A stretch of DNA of 64,000 nt from Martinezella rhizogenes (GCF_027460065.1 NZ_JAPYZZ010000022.1:1-64000); one strand, 5' to 3'. Counted from the stretch's first letter, positions 9,974-19,415 are shown. The notes: generated from the sequence alone by a model not told the origin. Program-made: numbers and translations.

Positions 9974-10827
9974 CCGACAGACATGCGAGGATCAACCGTT
10001 ACACCTGGTATGAAATGGTCGGAATCTATTGCGGTATCGCCGTATTCCTGGCCTTCGTGCTGGCGCCTTTCGTCGAAGGCTTCCTGGTATCGCTGAAGCC
10101 GCTCAGCCTGCTGTTTTCCTCACCCTACAGGTTCTGGCCGGAGAACGGTTCCTTCGAGGCCTACCGGACGATGTGGGTGAGCGTACCGGGCTTCGCGCTT
10201 TATATTTTTAATTCGTTCTTCATTGCGGGTTCCATCACCCTGATTGTGCTCGTGCTCGTCATCCCCGCCGCCTATGCCTTTGCGCGTTTCGAGTTCAAGG
10301 GAGCCGGCCTACTTCTGGGCATATTCCTGGCGGTGAAGATGTTCTCCGGCGCGGTGCTGCTCATCCCGCTGTTTCGGTTGATGCGGTCCATCGGCGTGCT
10401 GAACAGCTATTTCGCGATGATCATTCCCGGTGTTGCGTTCATCATCCCCACGGGCATTCTGCTTCTCGTGACCTATATGCGCCGTATCCCGCGGGAGCTG
10501 GAGGAAGCGGCCTATGTGGATGGGGCGAGCCGGCTTTATACGCTTCGCAGGGTGGTCTTGCCGATCGCAACGCCGGGCATTGCCGTTGTCGCGATTTCCT
10601 CCTTCATCGAAGCCTATGCTCAGCAATTCATCTACGCGCTGACCTTCAACTCGAAGACAGAATACATGCCGCTGCCGGTCGGGCTGTTTGCCTATTTCGG
10701 TCGGCAGGAAGTCGTCTGGAACGAGCTGATGGCGGCGAGCTTCGTGGGCATCGCACCGGCGATGATCGCGATCTTCCTGATGCAACGATATCTCGTCGGC
10801 GGGCTGACTGCCGGCGCGGTGAAATAA
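9970..10827 (+). CDS. Sugar ABC transporter permease, MalG type
   Basis: A 285-residue partner permease of the CUT1 group with about six membrane segments and the EAA motif LEEAAYVDGASRLYTLRRVV near residues 177-196. The ATG at 9970 overlaps the previous stop by four bases, which makes it the preferred start; the much longer open frame upstream is a shadow inside the MalF-type gene. MalG-type permeases carry the C-terminal end that interacts with both ATPase subunits. It lies 38 bases before the binding-protein gene in the same operon. Confidence 0.9.
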   Translation: MTDRHARINRYTWYEMVGIYCGIAVFLAFVLAPFVEGFLVSLKPLSLLFSSPYRFWPENGSFEAYRTMWVSVPGFALYIFNSFFIAGSITLIVLVLVIPAAYAFARFEFKGAGLLLGIFLAVKMFSGAVLLIPLFRLMRSIGVLNSYFAMIIPGVAFIIPTGILLLVTYMRRIPRELEEAAYVDGASRLYTLRRVVLPIATPGIAVVAISSFIEAYAQQFIYALTFNSKTEYMPLPVGLFAYFGRQEVVWNELMAASFVGIAPAMIAIFLMQRYLVGGLTAGAVK

Positions 10828-10865
10828 GCAATAACCGGAACGACTACCAAAACGGGAGACTAACT

Positions 10866-12098
10866 ATGGCACTGAAACATTACGGATTGGCGCTCTGCGC
10901 TTTCGCATTTGCCGGTTCCACCGCCCTTGGCACGGTGGCGGCGCATGCCGCCGACAAGGAGATCAGCTGGATCTATTGCGGCGACAAGATGGATCCCATC
11001 CATGAAAAATACATCAAGGAATGGGAAGGCAAGAACGCTGGCTTCAAGGTCGTGCCTGAGGTCGTTGGCTGGGAACAGTGCCAGGACAAGGCCACAACGC
11101 TTGCTGCCGCCGGCACGCCTGTCGCCATGGCCTATGTCGGATCGCGCACGCTGAAGCAGTTCGCGCAGAACGATCTGATCGTTCCGGTGCCGATGACCGA
11201 GGACGAAAAGAAAACCTATTATCCCAACATCGTCGATACGGTCACCTTCGAGGATACGCAATGGGGCGTGCCGGTCGCTTTCTCGACCAAGGCGCTCTAC
11301 TGGAACAAGGACCTGTTCAAGCAGGCCGGTCTCGATCCGGAAACACCGCCGAAGACCTGGGCTGAAGAGATCGCCTTTGCCAAGCAGATCAAGGAAAAGA
11401 CCGGTATCGCCGGTTACGGCCTGCCTGCCAAGACCTTCGACAACACCATGCATCAGTTCATGCATTGGGTTTACACCAATAATGGCAAGGTTATCGATGG
11501 TGACAAGATCACCGTCGACAGCCCTCAGGTTCTCGAAGCTCTCAAGGCCTACAAGGACATCACGCCCTATTCCGTCGAAGGTCCGACGGCCTACGAGCAG
11601 AACGAAATCCGGGCCATCTTCCTTGATGGCAAGGTCGGCATGATCCAGGCTGGCTCGGGTGCTGCAACTCGTTTGCAGGCAACCAAGATCAACTGGGGTA
11701 TTGCAACGCTTCCGCTCGGCCCTGAAGCCAAGGGTCCCGGCACGCTGCTCATCACCGACAGCCTTGCGATCTTCAAGGGAACCGGCGTGGAAGAAAAGGC
11801 GACCGAATTCGCCAAATTCATCACCTCGCCCGGCCCGCAGGGTGAATACGAGTTGCAGGGCGGCGCTGGCCTCACCCCGCTTCGTCCGTCGCCGAAGGTT
11901 GATGAGTTCATCGCCAAGGACCCCTTCTGGAAGCCGCTGATCGACGGTATCGCCTATGGTGGTCCCGAGCCGCTCTTCACCGACTACAAGGGCTTCCAGG
12001 ACGTGATGATCGAGATGGTGCAGTCTGTGGTCACGGGCAAGGCTACGCCGGAAGACGCCGCGAAGAAGGCATCTGCCGCTCTCGAGCAGTACAAATAA
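10866..12098 (+). CDS. Periplasmic sugar-binding protein of the ABC transporter
   Basis: A 410-residue family 1 extracellular solute-binding protein. A Sec signal peptide is clear (residues 1-28, ending AHA before ADKEISW), with no lipobox, so the protein is free in the periplasm. The mature part has the usual two-lobe pattern with WGVPVAFSTKALYWNKDLF near residues 133-151 and a hinge-type segment near 265-300. It contains two cysteines near the mature N-terminus (in IYCGDK and WEQCQDK), possibly a disulfide. It delivers saccharide to the two preceding permeases. A strong stem-loop follows the stop codon, as is common after highly expressed binding-protein genes. Confidence 0.9.
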   Translation: MALKHYGLALCAFAFAGSTALGTVAAHAADKEISWIYCGDKMDPIHEKYIKEWEGKNAGFKVVPEVVGWEQCQDKATTLAAAGTPVAMAYVGSRTLKQFAQNDLIVPVPMTEDEKKTYYPNIVDTVTFEDTQWGVPVAFSTKALYWNKDLFKQAGLDPETPPKTWAEEIAFAKQIKEKTGIAGYGLPAKTFDNTMHQFMHWVYTNNGKVIDGDKITVDSPQVLEALKAYKDITPYSVEGPTAYEQNEIRAIFLDGKVGMIQAGSGAATRLQATKINWGIATLPLGPEAKGPGTLLITDSLAIFKGTGVEEKATEFAKFITSPGPQGEYELQGGAGLTPLRPSPKVDEFIAKDPFWKPLIDGIAYGGPEPLFTDYKGFQDVMIEMVQSVVTGKATPEDAAKKASAALEQYK

Positions 12099-12112
12099 TT
12101 CCTCGTGAACAC

Positions 12113-12140
12113 GGATGCGGGCGCAAGGCCGCCCGCATCC
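12113..12140 (+). other. Intra-operon stem-loop after the binding-protein gene
   Basis: A perfect 11-bp stem (GGATGCGGGCG at 12113-12123 with CGCCCGCATCC at 12130-12140) with a six-base loop, followed by TCTCAATTTC without a real U-tract. It lies 14 bases after the binding-protein stop and 149 bases before the ATPase start. It probably protects the upstream mRNA or partly terminates transcription, so that more binding protein than ATPase is made. The remaining bases between the two genes show nothing else. Confidence 0.6.
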
Positions 12141-12289
12141 TCTCAATTTCGCCGCGGGAATGCCTGCGCCCCTTTTTTGGCGCTCCGTCCCCGTGTTTTT
12201 CAACGGTTCCGATCCAGCGCGGTTTTGTCCCTGTTTCGGACCATCTCTGAACGTGGCCTGATGTCGGCCGCTGACGGGAGAGGCAAGTC

Positions 12290-13402
12290 TTGGGTCAGCT
12301 TTATCTCAACAACGTCCGCAAGAACTATGGACATTTCGAAGTCATCAAGGGCGTTCAGCTCGACATCAGGGATGGCGAGTTCGTCGTTTTTGTCGGCCCT
12401 TCGGGATGCGGCAAATCCACATTGCTGCGCATGATCGCCGGCCTTGAGGAGATTTCCGCCGGTGACGTCGTCATTAACGGCGTGAAGGTCAATGAATTGC
12501 CGCCGGTCAAACGTGGCATCGCCATGGTGTTCCAGTCCTATGCGCTCTACCCGCATATGACGGTTTTCGAAAACATCGCTTTTCCCCTCCGGGTCGAGAA
12601 GATGGAGCAGGAGAAGATCAGGCAGAAGGTTGAGGGTGTCGCGAAAATCCTCCAGCTAGACCAGCGCCTGCAGCAGCGGCCCGGCAATCTGTCCGGTGGC
12701 CAGCGCCAGCGCGTGGCGATCGGCCGCGCCATCGTCCGCGAGCCGAAAATATTCCTGTTCGACGAGCCGCTTTCAAACCTCGATGCCGCCCTTCGCGCCG
12801 ATATGCGCATCGAGCTGACCAATCTTCACAAGACGCTGAAGGCGACGATGATCTATGTCACCCACGATCAGGTGGAAGCCATGACCATGGCTGACCGAAT
12901 CGTGGTGCTGAATGCCGGGGAAATCGCGCAGGTCGGCGCGCCGCTCGAGCTTTACCACAAGCCGGCGAACCTGTTCGTGGCCGGCTTCATCGGTAATCCG
13001 AAAATGAACTTCCTGAAGGTCACCTGCAAATCAGTCAGCGCCGAGGGCGTGACGGTGGCCTATGAGGGCCAGACGATCACCGTGCCGGTGGAGCCCCGTG
13101 CCGGTCTCGAGGGTAAGCAGCTGACGCTCGGCATTCGCCCGGAACATACCGGTCTCGAAGCGGCCGATCTCAACATCAAGGTCGCGCCGAGCGTGATCGA
13201 GCGGCTTGGGGTGAATACCATCGCTTACGGCGTCGCGCCGACGGGTGAGAATTATTGCGCTCTGCTTCCCGGCTCCGCGCCTGTCGTCGTGGATGAGACA
13301 ATCGTCACCGGCGTCAAGGCATCGGATTGCCATCTGTTCGATGAAAGCGGCATTGCTCTCGATCGTCGCGTCGACCTGTCAGTCCTCAAGCTGATCCAGT
13401 AG
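12290..13402 (+). CDS. Sugar ABC transporter ATP-binding protein (UgpC/MsmK type)
   Basis: A 370-residue ATPase of the CUT1 MalK-like group. All catalytic motifs are present: Walker [10 protein letters not shown] near residues 38-46, Q-loop [10 protein letters not shown] near 82-91, signature [15 protein letters not shown] near 135-149, Walker [13 protein letters not shown] near 155-166 and the H-loop [12 protein letters not shown] near 188-199. A C-terminal TOBE-type regulatory region follows (about 235-370). The start is a TTG preceded by a GGGAGAGG ribosome site; there is no better ATG, and the protein begins naturally at MGQLYLNNV. It completes the importer encoded from 9089. Confidence 0.9.
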   Translation: MGQLYLNNVRKNYGHFEVIKGVQLDIRDGEFVVFVGPSGCGKSTLLRMIAGLEEISAGDVVINGVKVNELPPVKRGIAMVFQSYALYPHMTVFENIAFPLRVEKMEQEKIRQKVEGVAKILQLDQRLQQRPGNLSGGQRQRVAIGRAIVREPKIFLFDEPLSNLDAALRADMRIELTNLHKTLKATMIYVTHDQVEAMTMADRIVVLNAGEIAQVGAPLELYHKPANLFVAGFIGNPKMNFLKVTCKSVSAEGVTVAYEGQTITVPVEPRAGLEGKQLTLGIRPEHTGLEAADLNIKVAPSVIERLGVNTIAYGVAPTGENYCALLPGSAPVVVDETIVTGVKASDCHLFDESGIALDRRVDLSVLKLIQ

Positions 13403-13493
13403 GAACGGAGCCGGGCCATGCACTCTGTCGTTCCACGCCCGGCTTTTCCTGATGTGATCCGTTTTCGTCGTTTTTCGCCCGTCGTCGCGAGGC

Positions 13494-13526
13494 GAAAAAA
13501 CAACGCCGGGCTTCCGGCCCGGCGTT
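13494..13526 (-). terminator. Intrinsic terminator of the NTF2-like gene
   Basis: Read on the minus strand, a perfect 10-bp GC-rich stem (AACGCCGGGC and GCCCGGCGTT, at 13502-13511 and 13517-13526, loop of five) is followed by G and six U residues. It lies 26 bases downstream of the stop codon at 13553. This is a strong rho-independent terminator. Confidence 0.85.
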
Positions 13527-13552
13527 CAAGACTGTCATACATGTCTGCTGGA

Positions 13553-14038
13553 TCACGGCATGGGGTTGGGCATGTAGCCGGTAAAGCCGCTGATCTTCCA
13601 GCGGCCCTGATGCAGCCGGCAATAATAGAGCGTCTGCCACTTCATGACGTCGAAGCTGCCATCGGCCTTTCGAAGCCCGCCATCGAACTTCTTGCGCACC
13701 AGCGCGGTTTCGCCTTCCACTTCGATCTCTTCCAGCGTGGTGGTCGTGAAAATCGCATGGCGCGGGTCTTCGGAAAATTGCTGGGTTTGGAAATCCTTCG
13801 CCTGTTTCAGCCATTCGTCGCGATAGGCGGCAAGCGAGGGGAAGGACAGGCGCCAATTGTCCGGGTTCGCATCACGGTTGGCGTTGATGCCGAGGAAACC
13901 GTCCTCAACGAAATCATCCGCGACCTTCGACCAGTCGGCCGCAAGGAAAGCGTCGATATCGCGCGTCACCAGCATCTCCCAGATGGAATGGCGGGCGGTG
14001 TCGGTTTCGGGAAAGGGGTTTTTGAAGGGATCGTGCAT
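13553..14038 (-). CDS. NTF2-like (SnoaL-fold) protein of unknown function
   Basis: A 161-residue soluble protein. The pattern of an N-terminal helix pair (HSIWEMLVTRDIDAFLAADW), a central YRDEWLKQA helix and alternating strands ending in GRWKISGFTGYMP suggests the cone-shaped NTF2/SnoaL fold, which hosts small-molecule binding, isomerases or hydrolases. No catalytic residues can be assigned. It is transcribed away from the RpiR gene and has a perfect palindrome 16 bases upstream of its start, so it is probably under control of that regulator and linked to amino-sugar use. It has its own terminator. Confidence 0.6.
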   Translation of the reverse strand: MHDPFKNPFPETDTARHSIWEMLVTRDIDAFLAADWSKVADDFVEDGFLGINANRDANPDNWRLSFPSLAAYRDEWLKQAKDFQTQQFSEDPRHAIFTTTTLEEIEVEGETALVRKKFDGGLRKADGSFDVMKWQTLYYCRLHQGRWKISGFTGYMPNPMP

Positions 14039-14053
14039 GGCTTGGGTCCGTTG

Positions 14054-14069
14054 TTGAAATTATTTTCAA
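14054..14069. promoter_or_regulatory. Palindromic operator candidate, NTF2-like gene side
   Basis: TTGAAATTATTTTCAA has perfect TTGAAA/TTTCAA arms around TTAT. It lies 16 bases upstream of the NTF2-like start, where a bound repressor would block transcription or initiation. RpiR-family proteins commonly bind A/T-rich palindromes of this kind. Confidence 0.5.
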
Positions 14070-14127
14070 GATTTGGAGATTTTTCTGGTGAATATTGTTG
14101 GCATATGCTCATCTCCCAATCAACAGA

Positions 14128-14140
14128 GAAAATAATTTTC
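14128..14140. promoter_or_regulatory. Palindromic operator candidate, RpiR gene side
   Basis: GAAAATAATTTTC is a perfect 13-base palindrome with a central A. It shares the GAAA-AT-TTTC core with the site at 14054-14069, and the pair lies in the 243-base divergent region between the NTF2-like and RpiR genes. The remainder of that region shows no gene. Confidence 0.5.
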
Positions 14141-14281
14141 AAATCAAAGGTATCCGTTGTGTCGTCAAGGGGACGAAACTTGGTCGATTCATGGGTCTAT
14201 GCGGTTGACGGGCGCGCTTTATTAGGGTGCATCGGCAATGGGGCCAAGCGTTAAGTTTTGGCGGAACGGAGACCGGTGAGC

Positions 14282-15145
14282 ATGGATATTTTCGCAAGGA
14301 TACAGGAAGACAAGGGGCAGTTCTCGCAATCGGAACGGCGGATCGCCGATATTCTGGTTTCGGACTTCGAATTCGCTGTCAATGCGTCGATCATCGAGCT
14401 TGCGGCCCGCGCCGAAGTCTCGCCGCCGACGGTGACGCGGTTCTGCCGTCGTGTCGGTTGCCAGAGCTTTTCGGATTTCAAGGTCAGCCTTGCCAAGACG
14501 GCCTATGTGGGTGTCCGGTATCTCACCTCTGAACCTTCCAGCACCGGCCCTTCCGATGTCGCGGAAGAGGTGTTGGCCAAGGCGCAAGAAGCACTGTTCC
14601 TGCTGCACAAGACACTCGATCCCGCGATCGCCGACGAAGCGGCGGTCAGGATCGCCAATAGCGGCATGATCTACGCCTTCGGTGCGGGCGGCAATTCCTC
14701 GATGATCGCTTCGGAAATCCAGAACCGGCTGTTCCGGCTGGGTTTGCGCGTTTCGACCAGCGCCGATCATAGCATGCAACTGATGATGACGGCCGCAGCG
14801 CGCAAGGAAGACGTGATTATCGGTTCGTCGTTTTCCGGCCGCAACATGGAACTGGTGAAGTGTTTCCGGCTGGCGCGGGAAATGGGGGTCACCACCATCG
14901 CGCTTACCCAGAGCGACACGCCTGTCGCTGCCGCTGCCGATATCGTGGTGGCGGTTAATGTGCCCGAAGGAAACAATATCTTCCGACCGACCTCGTCCCG
15001 TTACGCCTATCTGGCCGCCGTCGATATTCTCGCGACGCTTGCTGCCTATCAGCAGCGGCAGAGATCGATGGTGACGTTGCGTCACATCAAGCAGCAGCTC
15101 GTGGAGCATCGCGATCCGGATGACAAGCAATTGCTCGGTGACTGA
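14282..15145 (+). CDS. MurR/RpiR-family transcriptional regulator
   Basis: A 287-residue regulator with an N-terminal HTH_6 domain (about residues 1-77, containing SIIELAARAEVSPPTVTRFC) and a C-terminal SIS domain (about 120-255, with GAGGNSSMIA and GSSFSGRNMEL loops) that binds a phosphosugar. It is the first gene of an operon with an SDR, a GH20 hexosaminidase and an M81 protein, so a phosphorylated amino sugar is a plausible effector. In-frame upstream starts are a GTG at 14276 and a TTG at 14258; the ATG at 14282 gives the usual family N-terminus (MDIFARIQED). Two AT-rich palindromes upstream are candidate autoregulatory sites. Confidence 0.9.
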   Translation: MDIFARIQEDKGQFSQSERRIADILVSDFEFAVNASIIELAARAEVSPPTVTRFCRRVGCQSFSDFKVSLAKTAYVGVRYLTSEPSSTGPSDVAEEVLAKAQEALFLLHKTLDPAIADEAAVRIANSGMIYAFGAGGNSSMIASEIQNRLFRLGLRVSTSADHSMQLMMTAAARKEDVIIGSSFSGRNMELVKCFRLAREMGVTTIALTQSDTPVAAAADIVVAVNVPEGNNIFRPTSSRYAYLAAVDILATLAAYQQRQRSMVTLRHIKQQLVEHRDPDDKQLLGD

Positions 15146-15223
15146 CGGCGAGGAAAAAATACGGGCAGTTTTGCCTCGGACCCCTGTGGTGGGTTGGAAA
15201 GTTTCAAGGGAGTTGTAAAGGTG

Positions 15224-16006
15224 ATGAAGGACAGGAAAGACCAGCTCGCCATCGTAACCGGTGCGGCAGGGGATATTGGCCGGGCGATTGCTGCGGCACT
15301 TTCTGAAAGCCATGCGAAGGTGGTGCTGGTCGATATCGATGCCGGCGCGCTGTCCGATGCGCTTTCCAGGCTTTCCGGTCCGGGTTTCGTTGCGAAAACC
15401 TGTGATGTCACCGATCCGCAGGATCTTGCGCGGCTGGCCGTCGAGGTCGCGGAATTGGGCGAAGTCGCCACTCTCGTCAATAATGCCGGTGCGGCACGGG
15501 CTGTCAGCCTGCATGACACGACCGCTGAAATCTGGCGCAAGGACAATGCGCTCAATCTGGAAGCGCCGTTTCTGTGCTTCAGGGCTTTAGAGGAGGCGTT
15601 GAAGCGCACCCAGGGTTCCGTGGTCAATATCACCTCCGTCAATGGCATGGCGGTGTTCGGTCATCCGGCCTATAGCGCGGCAAAGGCCGGGCTGATCCAT
15701 CTGACCAAGCTGATCGCCGTCGAATACGGCAAATTCGGCATCCGCGCCAACGCAGTTGCGCCGGGCACCGTGCGCACGCAGGCATGGGAGGCGCGGGCTG
15801 CCGCCAATCCTCAGGTCTTCGAGGAAGCCAAGCACTGGTATCCGCTGCAGCGTATCGTCAGACCCGAGGATGTGGCCAATGCGGTTGCCTTTCTGGCCGG
15901 TCCGCAGGCCGCCGCCATCAGTGGCGTGTGCCTGCCGGTTGATTGTGGGCTGACGGCGGGGCAGGCGCCGCTGGCCCGGACTTTTTCGCAATCCGAACAT
16001 TACTGA
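15224..16006 (+). CDS. Short-chain dehydrogenase/reductase (SDR)
   Basis: A 260-residue classical SDR. Visible motifs are the cofactor-binding TGAAGDIGRA near residues 11-20, the NNAGAA motif near 87-92, the catalytic serine in NITSVNG near 138-144, and YSAAK (Tyr-x-x-x-Lys) near 154-158, followed by the VAPGTVRT motif. An aspartate at the end of the second strand (VLVDID) favours NAD(H). The substrate is probably a sugar or sugar derivative, judging from the operon, but is not visible from sequence. ATG at 15224 follows AAGGGAG; a GTG at 15221 is equally possible. An upstream TTG at 15194 looks like an artefact. Confidence 0.85.
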   Translation: MKDRKDQLAIVTGAAGDIGRAIAAALSESHAKVVLVDIDAGALSDALSRLSGPGFVAKTCDVTDPQDLARLAVEVAELGEVATLVNNAGAARAVSLHDTTAEIWRKDNALNLEAPFLCFRALEEALKRTQGSVVNITSVNGMAVFGHPAYSAAKAGLIHLTKLIAVEYGKFGIRANAVAPGTVRTQAWEARAAANPQVFEEAKHWYPLQRIVRPEDVANAVAFLAGPQAAAISGVCLPVDCGLTAGQAPLARTFSQSEHY

Positions 16007-16049
16007 CCGAAACCCTCTGACGGGTTCAATGCGCAATAAGGGGAGCATC

Positions 16050-17969
16050 ATGGCGCTCGCACAGTATCGTCTTGAAAATTCATGGCATCCGCTCGCAGAG
16101 TCCGCATCTGGCGGCTTCACCTTCACGCTTGTCAATCTATCCGGCGAACCGCTGAAGGATTTTCGCATCGTCTATACCTCGCTCACGCGAACAGTCGACA
16201 AGCCGGTGTGCGGCAACGCCATCTATCTGCGTCGCAACGCCAATTTCCATGAATTTGCCCCTTCGGCCGGTTTCGTGCTGGAGGCGGGAAAATCCTGGCG
16301 CTTCACCGTCGATGGTCTTTTGAGACCGGCCCGGCATCGCACGGACGGTGCAAAATCCGCCTATGTCAGCCTTGCCGATGGCACACATCGCGCCGTGGAT
16401 GTGGGTGACCTGATGCTGGATGGGCGCCACAGCGAGCCGGCGCCGGTGCTGTTTCCCGAAGGCAAGCTCGATCTGCCCTTCGCCATCCAGCCCTGGCCGG
16501 CTGAAATCGATGCTGAGCCGGGCGAGGGCTTTCCCGTCGCACTTTTCCCGACGGAAGACGCCAGGGCGGAGGAAGTGCTTGCGGTGGAAACAGTGCTGTC
16601 GCTGTTCCGCAGGCTCTTTGCCGTCGGGCATGTGCCTTTCAGCCTTGCGCCGGTGCATGAGGGAAAACCGCTGCGTTTCAAGCAGCATAGCGGGCTCGAA
16701 GCGGAAGGTTACCACATCACGTTTTCGAACGATGCCGTCACCGTGGAATATTCGGCCGCTGCCGGCCTGCAATATGGCCTGACGGTTCTGGCGCAGCTGC
16801 TGCATGGCGCGCGCATCGATCCGAAGTTCCGTTTCCCGGCCTCCGGCACCATCAGCGATGCGCCGCGTTATAGCTGGCGCGGCTGCCATCTGGATGTTTC
16901 CCGGCAATTTTATCCGACCGATGATGTGCTGCGGCTGATCGATATTCTCGCATGGCTGCGCATGAACCGCTTCCATTGGCACCTGACGGATGACGAGGCG
17001 TGGCGTCTCGAAATCAAGGCCTATCCGCTGCTGACCACCGTCGGCGCGACGCGTGGCCCGGATGGGCCGCTTCTGCCGCAGCTCGGTAATGGTGCGGAGC
17101 CGGTTTCCGGCTATTACACGCAGGATGATGTGCGCCTGGTCGTGGCGCATGCGGCGGCGTTGAATGTCGAAATCTTGCCGGAGGTGGATATTCCCGGTCA
17201 CAGTACCGCGGCTCTTGTTGCCTATCCGGAACTGACGGACGGGCAGGAGGCGCCGGACAGCTATCGCTCGGTGCAGGGGTATCCCAATAACGCGCTCAAC
17301 CCGGCCATTGAGCCGACCTATGAATTCCTAGGCAAGATATTCGACGAGATGGTGGAGCTCTTCCCGTCGCGGCTCATCCATATTGGCGGCGACGAGGTTG
17401 CGGATGGCTCGTGGCTCGCCTCGCCGCTCGCCAAGGCGCTGATGGACAAGGAAGGGCTGGACGGCACCTTCGGCATTCAGTCCTATTTCATGAAGCGTAT
17501 TCAGGGGATGCTGCATGAGCGTGGCCGCCAGCTTGCCGGCTGGGACGAGGTTTCCCATGGTGGCGGTGTCGATCCGGCCGGAACATTGCTGATGGCCTGG
17601 CAGAAGCCGGAAGTCGGGCTTGAGCTCGCAAAGCAGGGTTATGACGTGGTGATGACGCCGGGTCAGGCCTATTATCTCGACATGGTGCAGGACGAAGCCT
17701 GGCAGGAGCCCGGCGCAAGCTGGGCCGGAACGGTTCCGCCGTCGCATACCTATGCTTATGAGGCTGTCGGGGATTTCCCGGAGGAATTGAAGGAGCGGAT
17801 GAAAGGCGTTCAGGCCTGCATCTGGTCTGAACATTTCCTCAACCGCGCCTATTTCAACCATCTGGTTTTCCCAAGGCTGCCGGCCATTGCCGAGGCGGCA
17901 TGGACGCCAAAGGCGCAGAAGGACTGGCTGCGTTTTTCCGCCATCGTTCCCTTGAACCCGGTTTATTGA
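16050..17969 (+). CDS. Beta-N-acetylhexosaminidase, GH20
   Basis: A 639-residue glycoside hydrolase that removes terminal beta-GlcNAc (or GalNAc) residues by substrate-assisted catalysis. The catalytic barrel starts near residue 270 with YSWRGCHLDVSRQFYP, has HWHLTDDEAWRLEI near 310, and the paired catalytic Asp-Glu in IHIGGDEVADG near 445. A preceding N-terminal beta domain is also present. No signal peptide is seen, so the enzyme should be cytosolic, acting on short saccharides such as chitobiose after import. The ATG at 16050 is preceded by AAGGGGAG at the right distance and is preferred over an ATG at 16029. It is 12 bases before the M81 gene. Confidence 0.9.
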   Translation: MALAQYRLENSWHPLAESASGGFTFTLVNLSGEPLKDFRIVYTSLTRTVDKPVCGNAIYLRRNANFHEFAPSAGFVLEAGKSWRFTVDGLLRPARHRTDGAKSAYVSLADGTHRAVDVGDLMLDGRHSEPAPVLFPEGKLDLPFAIQPWPAEIDAEPGEGFPVALFPTEDARAEEVLAVETVLSLFRRLFAVGHVPFSLAPVHEGKPLRFKQHSGLEAEGYHITFSNDAVTVEYSAAAGLQYGLTVLAQLLHGARIDPKFRFPASGTISDAPRYSWRGCHLDVSRQFYPTDDVLRLIDILAWLRMNRFHWHLTDDEAWRLEIKAYPLLTTVGATRGPDGPLLPQLGNGAEPVSGYYTQDDVRLVVAHAAALNVEILPEVDIPGHSTAALVAYPELTDGQEAPDSYRSVQGYPNNALNPAIEPTYEFLGKIFDEMVELFPSRLIHIGGDEVADGSWLASPLAKALMDKEGLDGTFGIQSYFMKRIQGMLHERGRQLAGWDEVSHGGGVDPAGTLLMAWQKPEVGLELAKQGYDVVMTPGQAYYLDMVQDEAWQEPGASWAGTVPPSHTYAYEAVGDFPEELKERMKGVQACIWSEHFLNRAYFNHLVFPRLPAIAEAAWTPKAQKDWLRFSAIVPLNPVY

Positions 17970-17981
17970 GGGGAAGGCGAG

Positions 17982-19415
17982 ATGCGTATTGCCGTTGGTG
18001 GAATCCATACCGAATGCAGCACCTACTCCCCTGTTCTGATGGGGCAGGAGGATTTTCGCGTCTTCCGCGGCGCGGAGCTTCTTGAGGCCGAATATTTCAA
18101 TTTCCTCGGCGAAGGCGGAGCGGAGTTATTGCCGCTTCTGCACGCCCGCGCCGTGCCGGGTGGCCCGGTGTCGCGTGCGGCCTATAACGCATTCAAACAG
18201 GAGTTCCTCGACCGCCTGAAGGCCTCTTTGCCGCTGGAAGGGCTTTATCTCGCCATGCATGGTGCGATGAATGTCGAAGGCATGGATGATGCGGAAGGCG
18301 ACTGGATTTCCAGCGCCCGTGCCGTGGTCGGGCCGGATGTCGTTGTTGCTGCGAGCTATGACCTGCATGGCAATGTCAGCCAGACCATTATCGATCAGCT
18401 GGATATCTTTGCTGGCTACCGAACCGCGCCGCATATCGATGTGCGCGAGACGATGGTGCGGGCATGGACGATGCTGCTGAAGGCTCTGAAGACGGGAGAA
18501 AAGCCCGGCGTGGCCTGGGCGAAAATCCCCGTTCTGCTGCCTGGTGAAAAGACCTCCACGGAAGATGAGCCCGCCAAAAGCCTTTATGCCGTCTTGCCGG
18601 ATTACGATGCGCGGCCCGGCATATGGGACGCAAATTTCATGATCGGTTACGTCTGGGCCGATGAACCCCGGGCGACGGCCTGTGCGGTGGTGACGGGAAC
18701 CGACAAAGCGGCAGCAAAGGCCGTCGCCACAGAGATCGCACAATCCTACTGGAACGCCCGGCAGGATTTTCGTTTCGGGCCTGTGACGGAGCCGCTCGAC
18801 GCCATCATGGATATTGTGGAAAAGACAACCACCCGACCCATCATCCTTGCCGACTCCGGCGATAACCCGACCGGCGGCGGGGTGGGTGACCGCGCTGATG
18901 TTCTTTCGGCGCTGCTTGAGCGCAACTGGCAGGGCGCTCTTCTGGGCGGCATCACCGACCGCCCGGCTGTCGAAGCCTGTTTTGCGGCAGGTGAGGGCGC
19001 GCGCCTTTCTCTGAAGATCGGCGGCAGTCTCGATCCGCAAAGCCCGTCCGTCACCGCCGAAGCTCAGGTTCTGAAACTGGACGATCCCGGCGCTGCCGAT
19101 CAGCGGCAGGCGGTGGTTGTCATCGGTGGCATCACGATCATTCTGGCGGCGCGGCGCAGGCCCTATCACATGATTTCGGATTTCACCCGTCTGGGCTTCG
19201 ATCCGAAGGAAGTCAGGCTGCTGGTCGTCAAGTCAGGTTATCTTTCGCCGGAGCTTGCGCCGATCGCCAATCCCAATCTCATGGGGTTGACGGAAGGGGT
19301 TATCAATCAGGATATCGAAAACCTTCCCAATCACCGCCGGTCTGGCGATTTTTATCCGTGGAAGCCGGATTTCGACTATACACCCGAACCCATCCTTTCG
19401 GCCCGCTGGCGATGA
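17982..19415 (+). CDS. M81-family (MlrC-like) putative metallopeptidase
   Basis: A 477-residue member of the M81/MlrC family, named after a protein of microcystin breakdown, with two domains (DUF1485 N-terminal and MlrC C-terminal). Probable metal-site motifs are GIHTECSTYSP near residues 7-17, YDLHGNVS near 126-133 and GYRTAPHIDVRET near 145-157, followed by the conserved DSGDNPTGGGVGD loop near 291-303. The physiological substrate of most members is unknown; the family is widespread in proteobacterial transport and catabolic clusters. Here it lies directly after a GH20 hexosaminidase. Hydrolysis of an amide or ester on an amino-sugar derivative, for example a muropeptide, is conceivable but unproven. 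Confidence 0.8.
   Translation: MRIAVGGIHTECSTYSPVLMGQEDFRVFRGAELLEAEYFNFLGEGGAELLPLLHARAVPGGPVSRAAYNAFKQEFLDRLKASLPLEGLYLAMHGAMNVEGMDDAEGDWISSARAVVGPDVVVAASYDLHGNVSQTIIDQLDIFAGYRTAPHIDVRETMVRAWTMLLKALKTGEKPGVAWAKIPVLLPGEKTSTEDEPAKSLYAVLPDYDARPGIWDANFMIGYVWADEPRATACAVVTGTDKAAAKAVATEIAQSYWNARQDFRFGPVTEPLDAIMDIVEKTTTRPIILADSGDNPTGGGVGDRADVLSALLERNWQGALLGGITDRPAVEACFAAGEGARLSLKIGGSLDPQSPSVTAEAQVLKLDDPGAADQRQAVVVIGGITIILAARRRPYHMISDFTRLGFDPKEVRLLVVKSGYLSPELAPIANPNLMGLTEGVINQDIENLPNHRRSGDFYPWKPDFDYTPEPILSARWR

Noticed and set aside
10860-12203. 447-codon open frame on the minus strand
   Set aside because: Antisense shadow of the sugar-binding protein, which has a signal peptide and operon context.
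16137-17201. 354-codon open frame on the minus strand
   Set aside because: Antisense to the GH20 hexosaminidase, whose catalytic motifs are intact.
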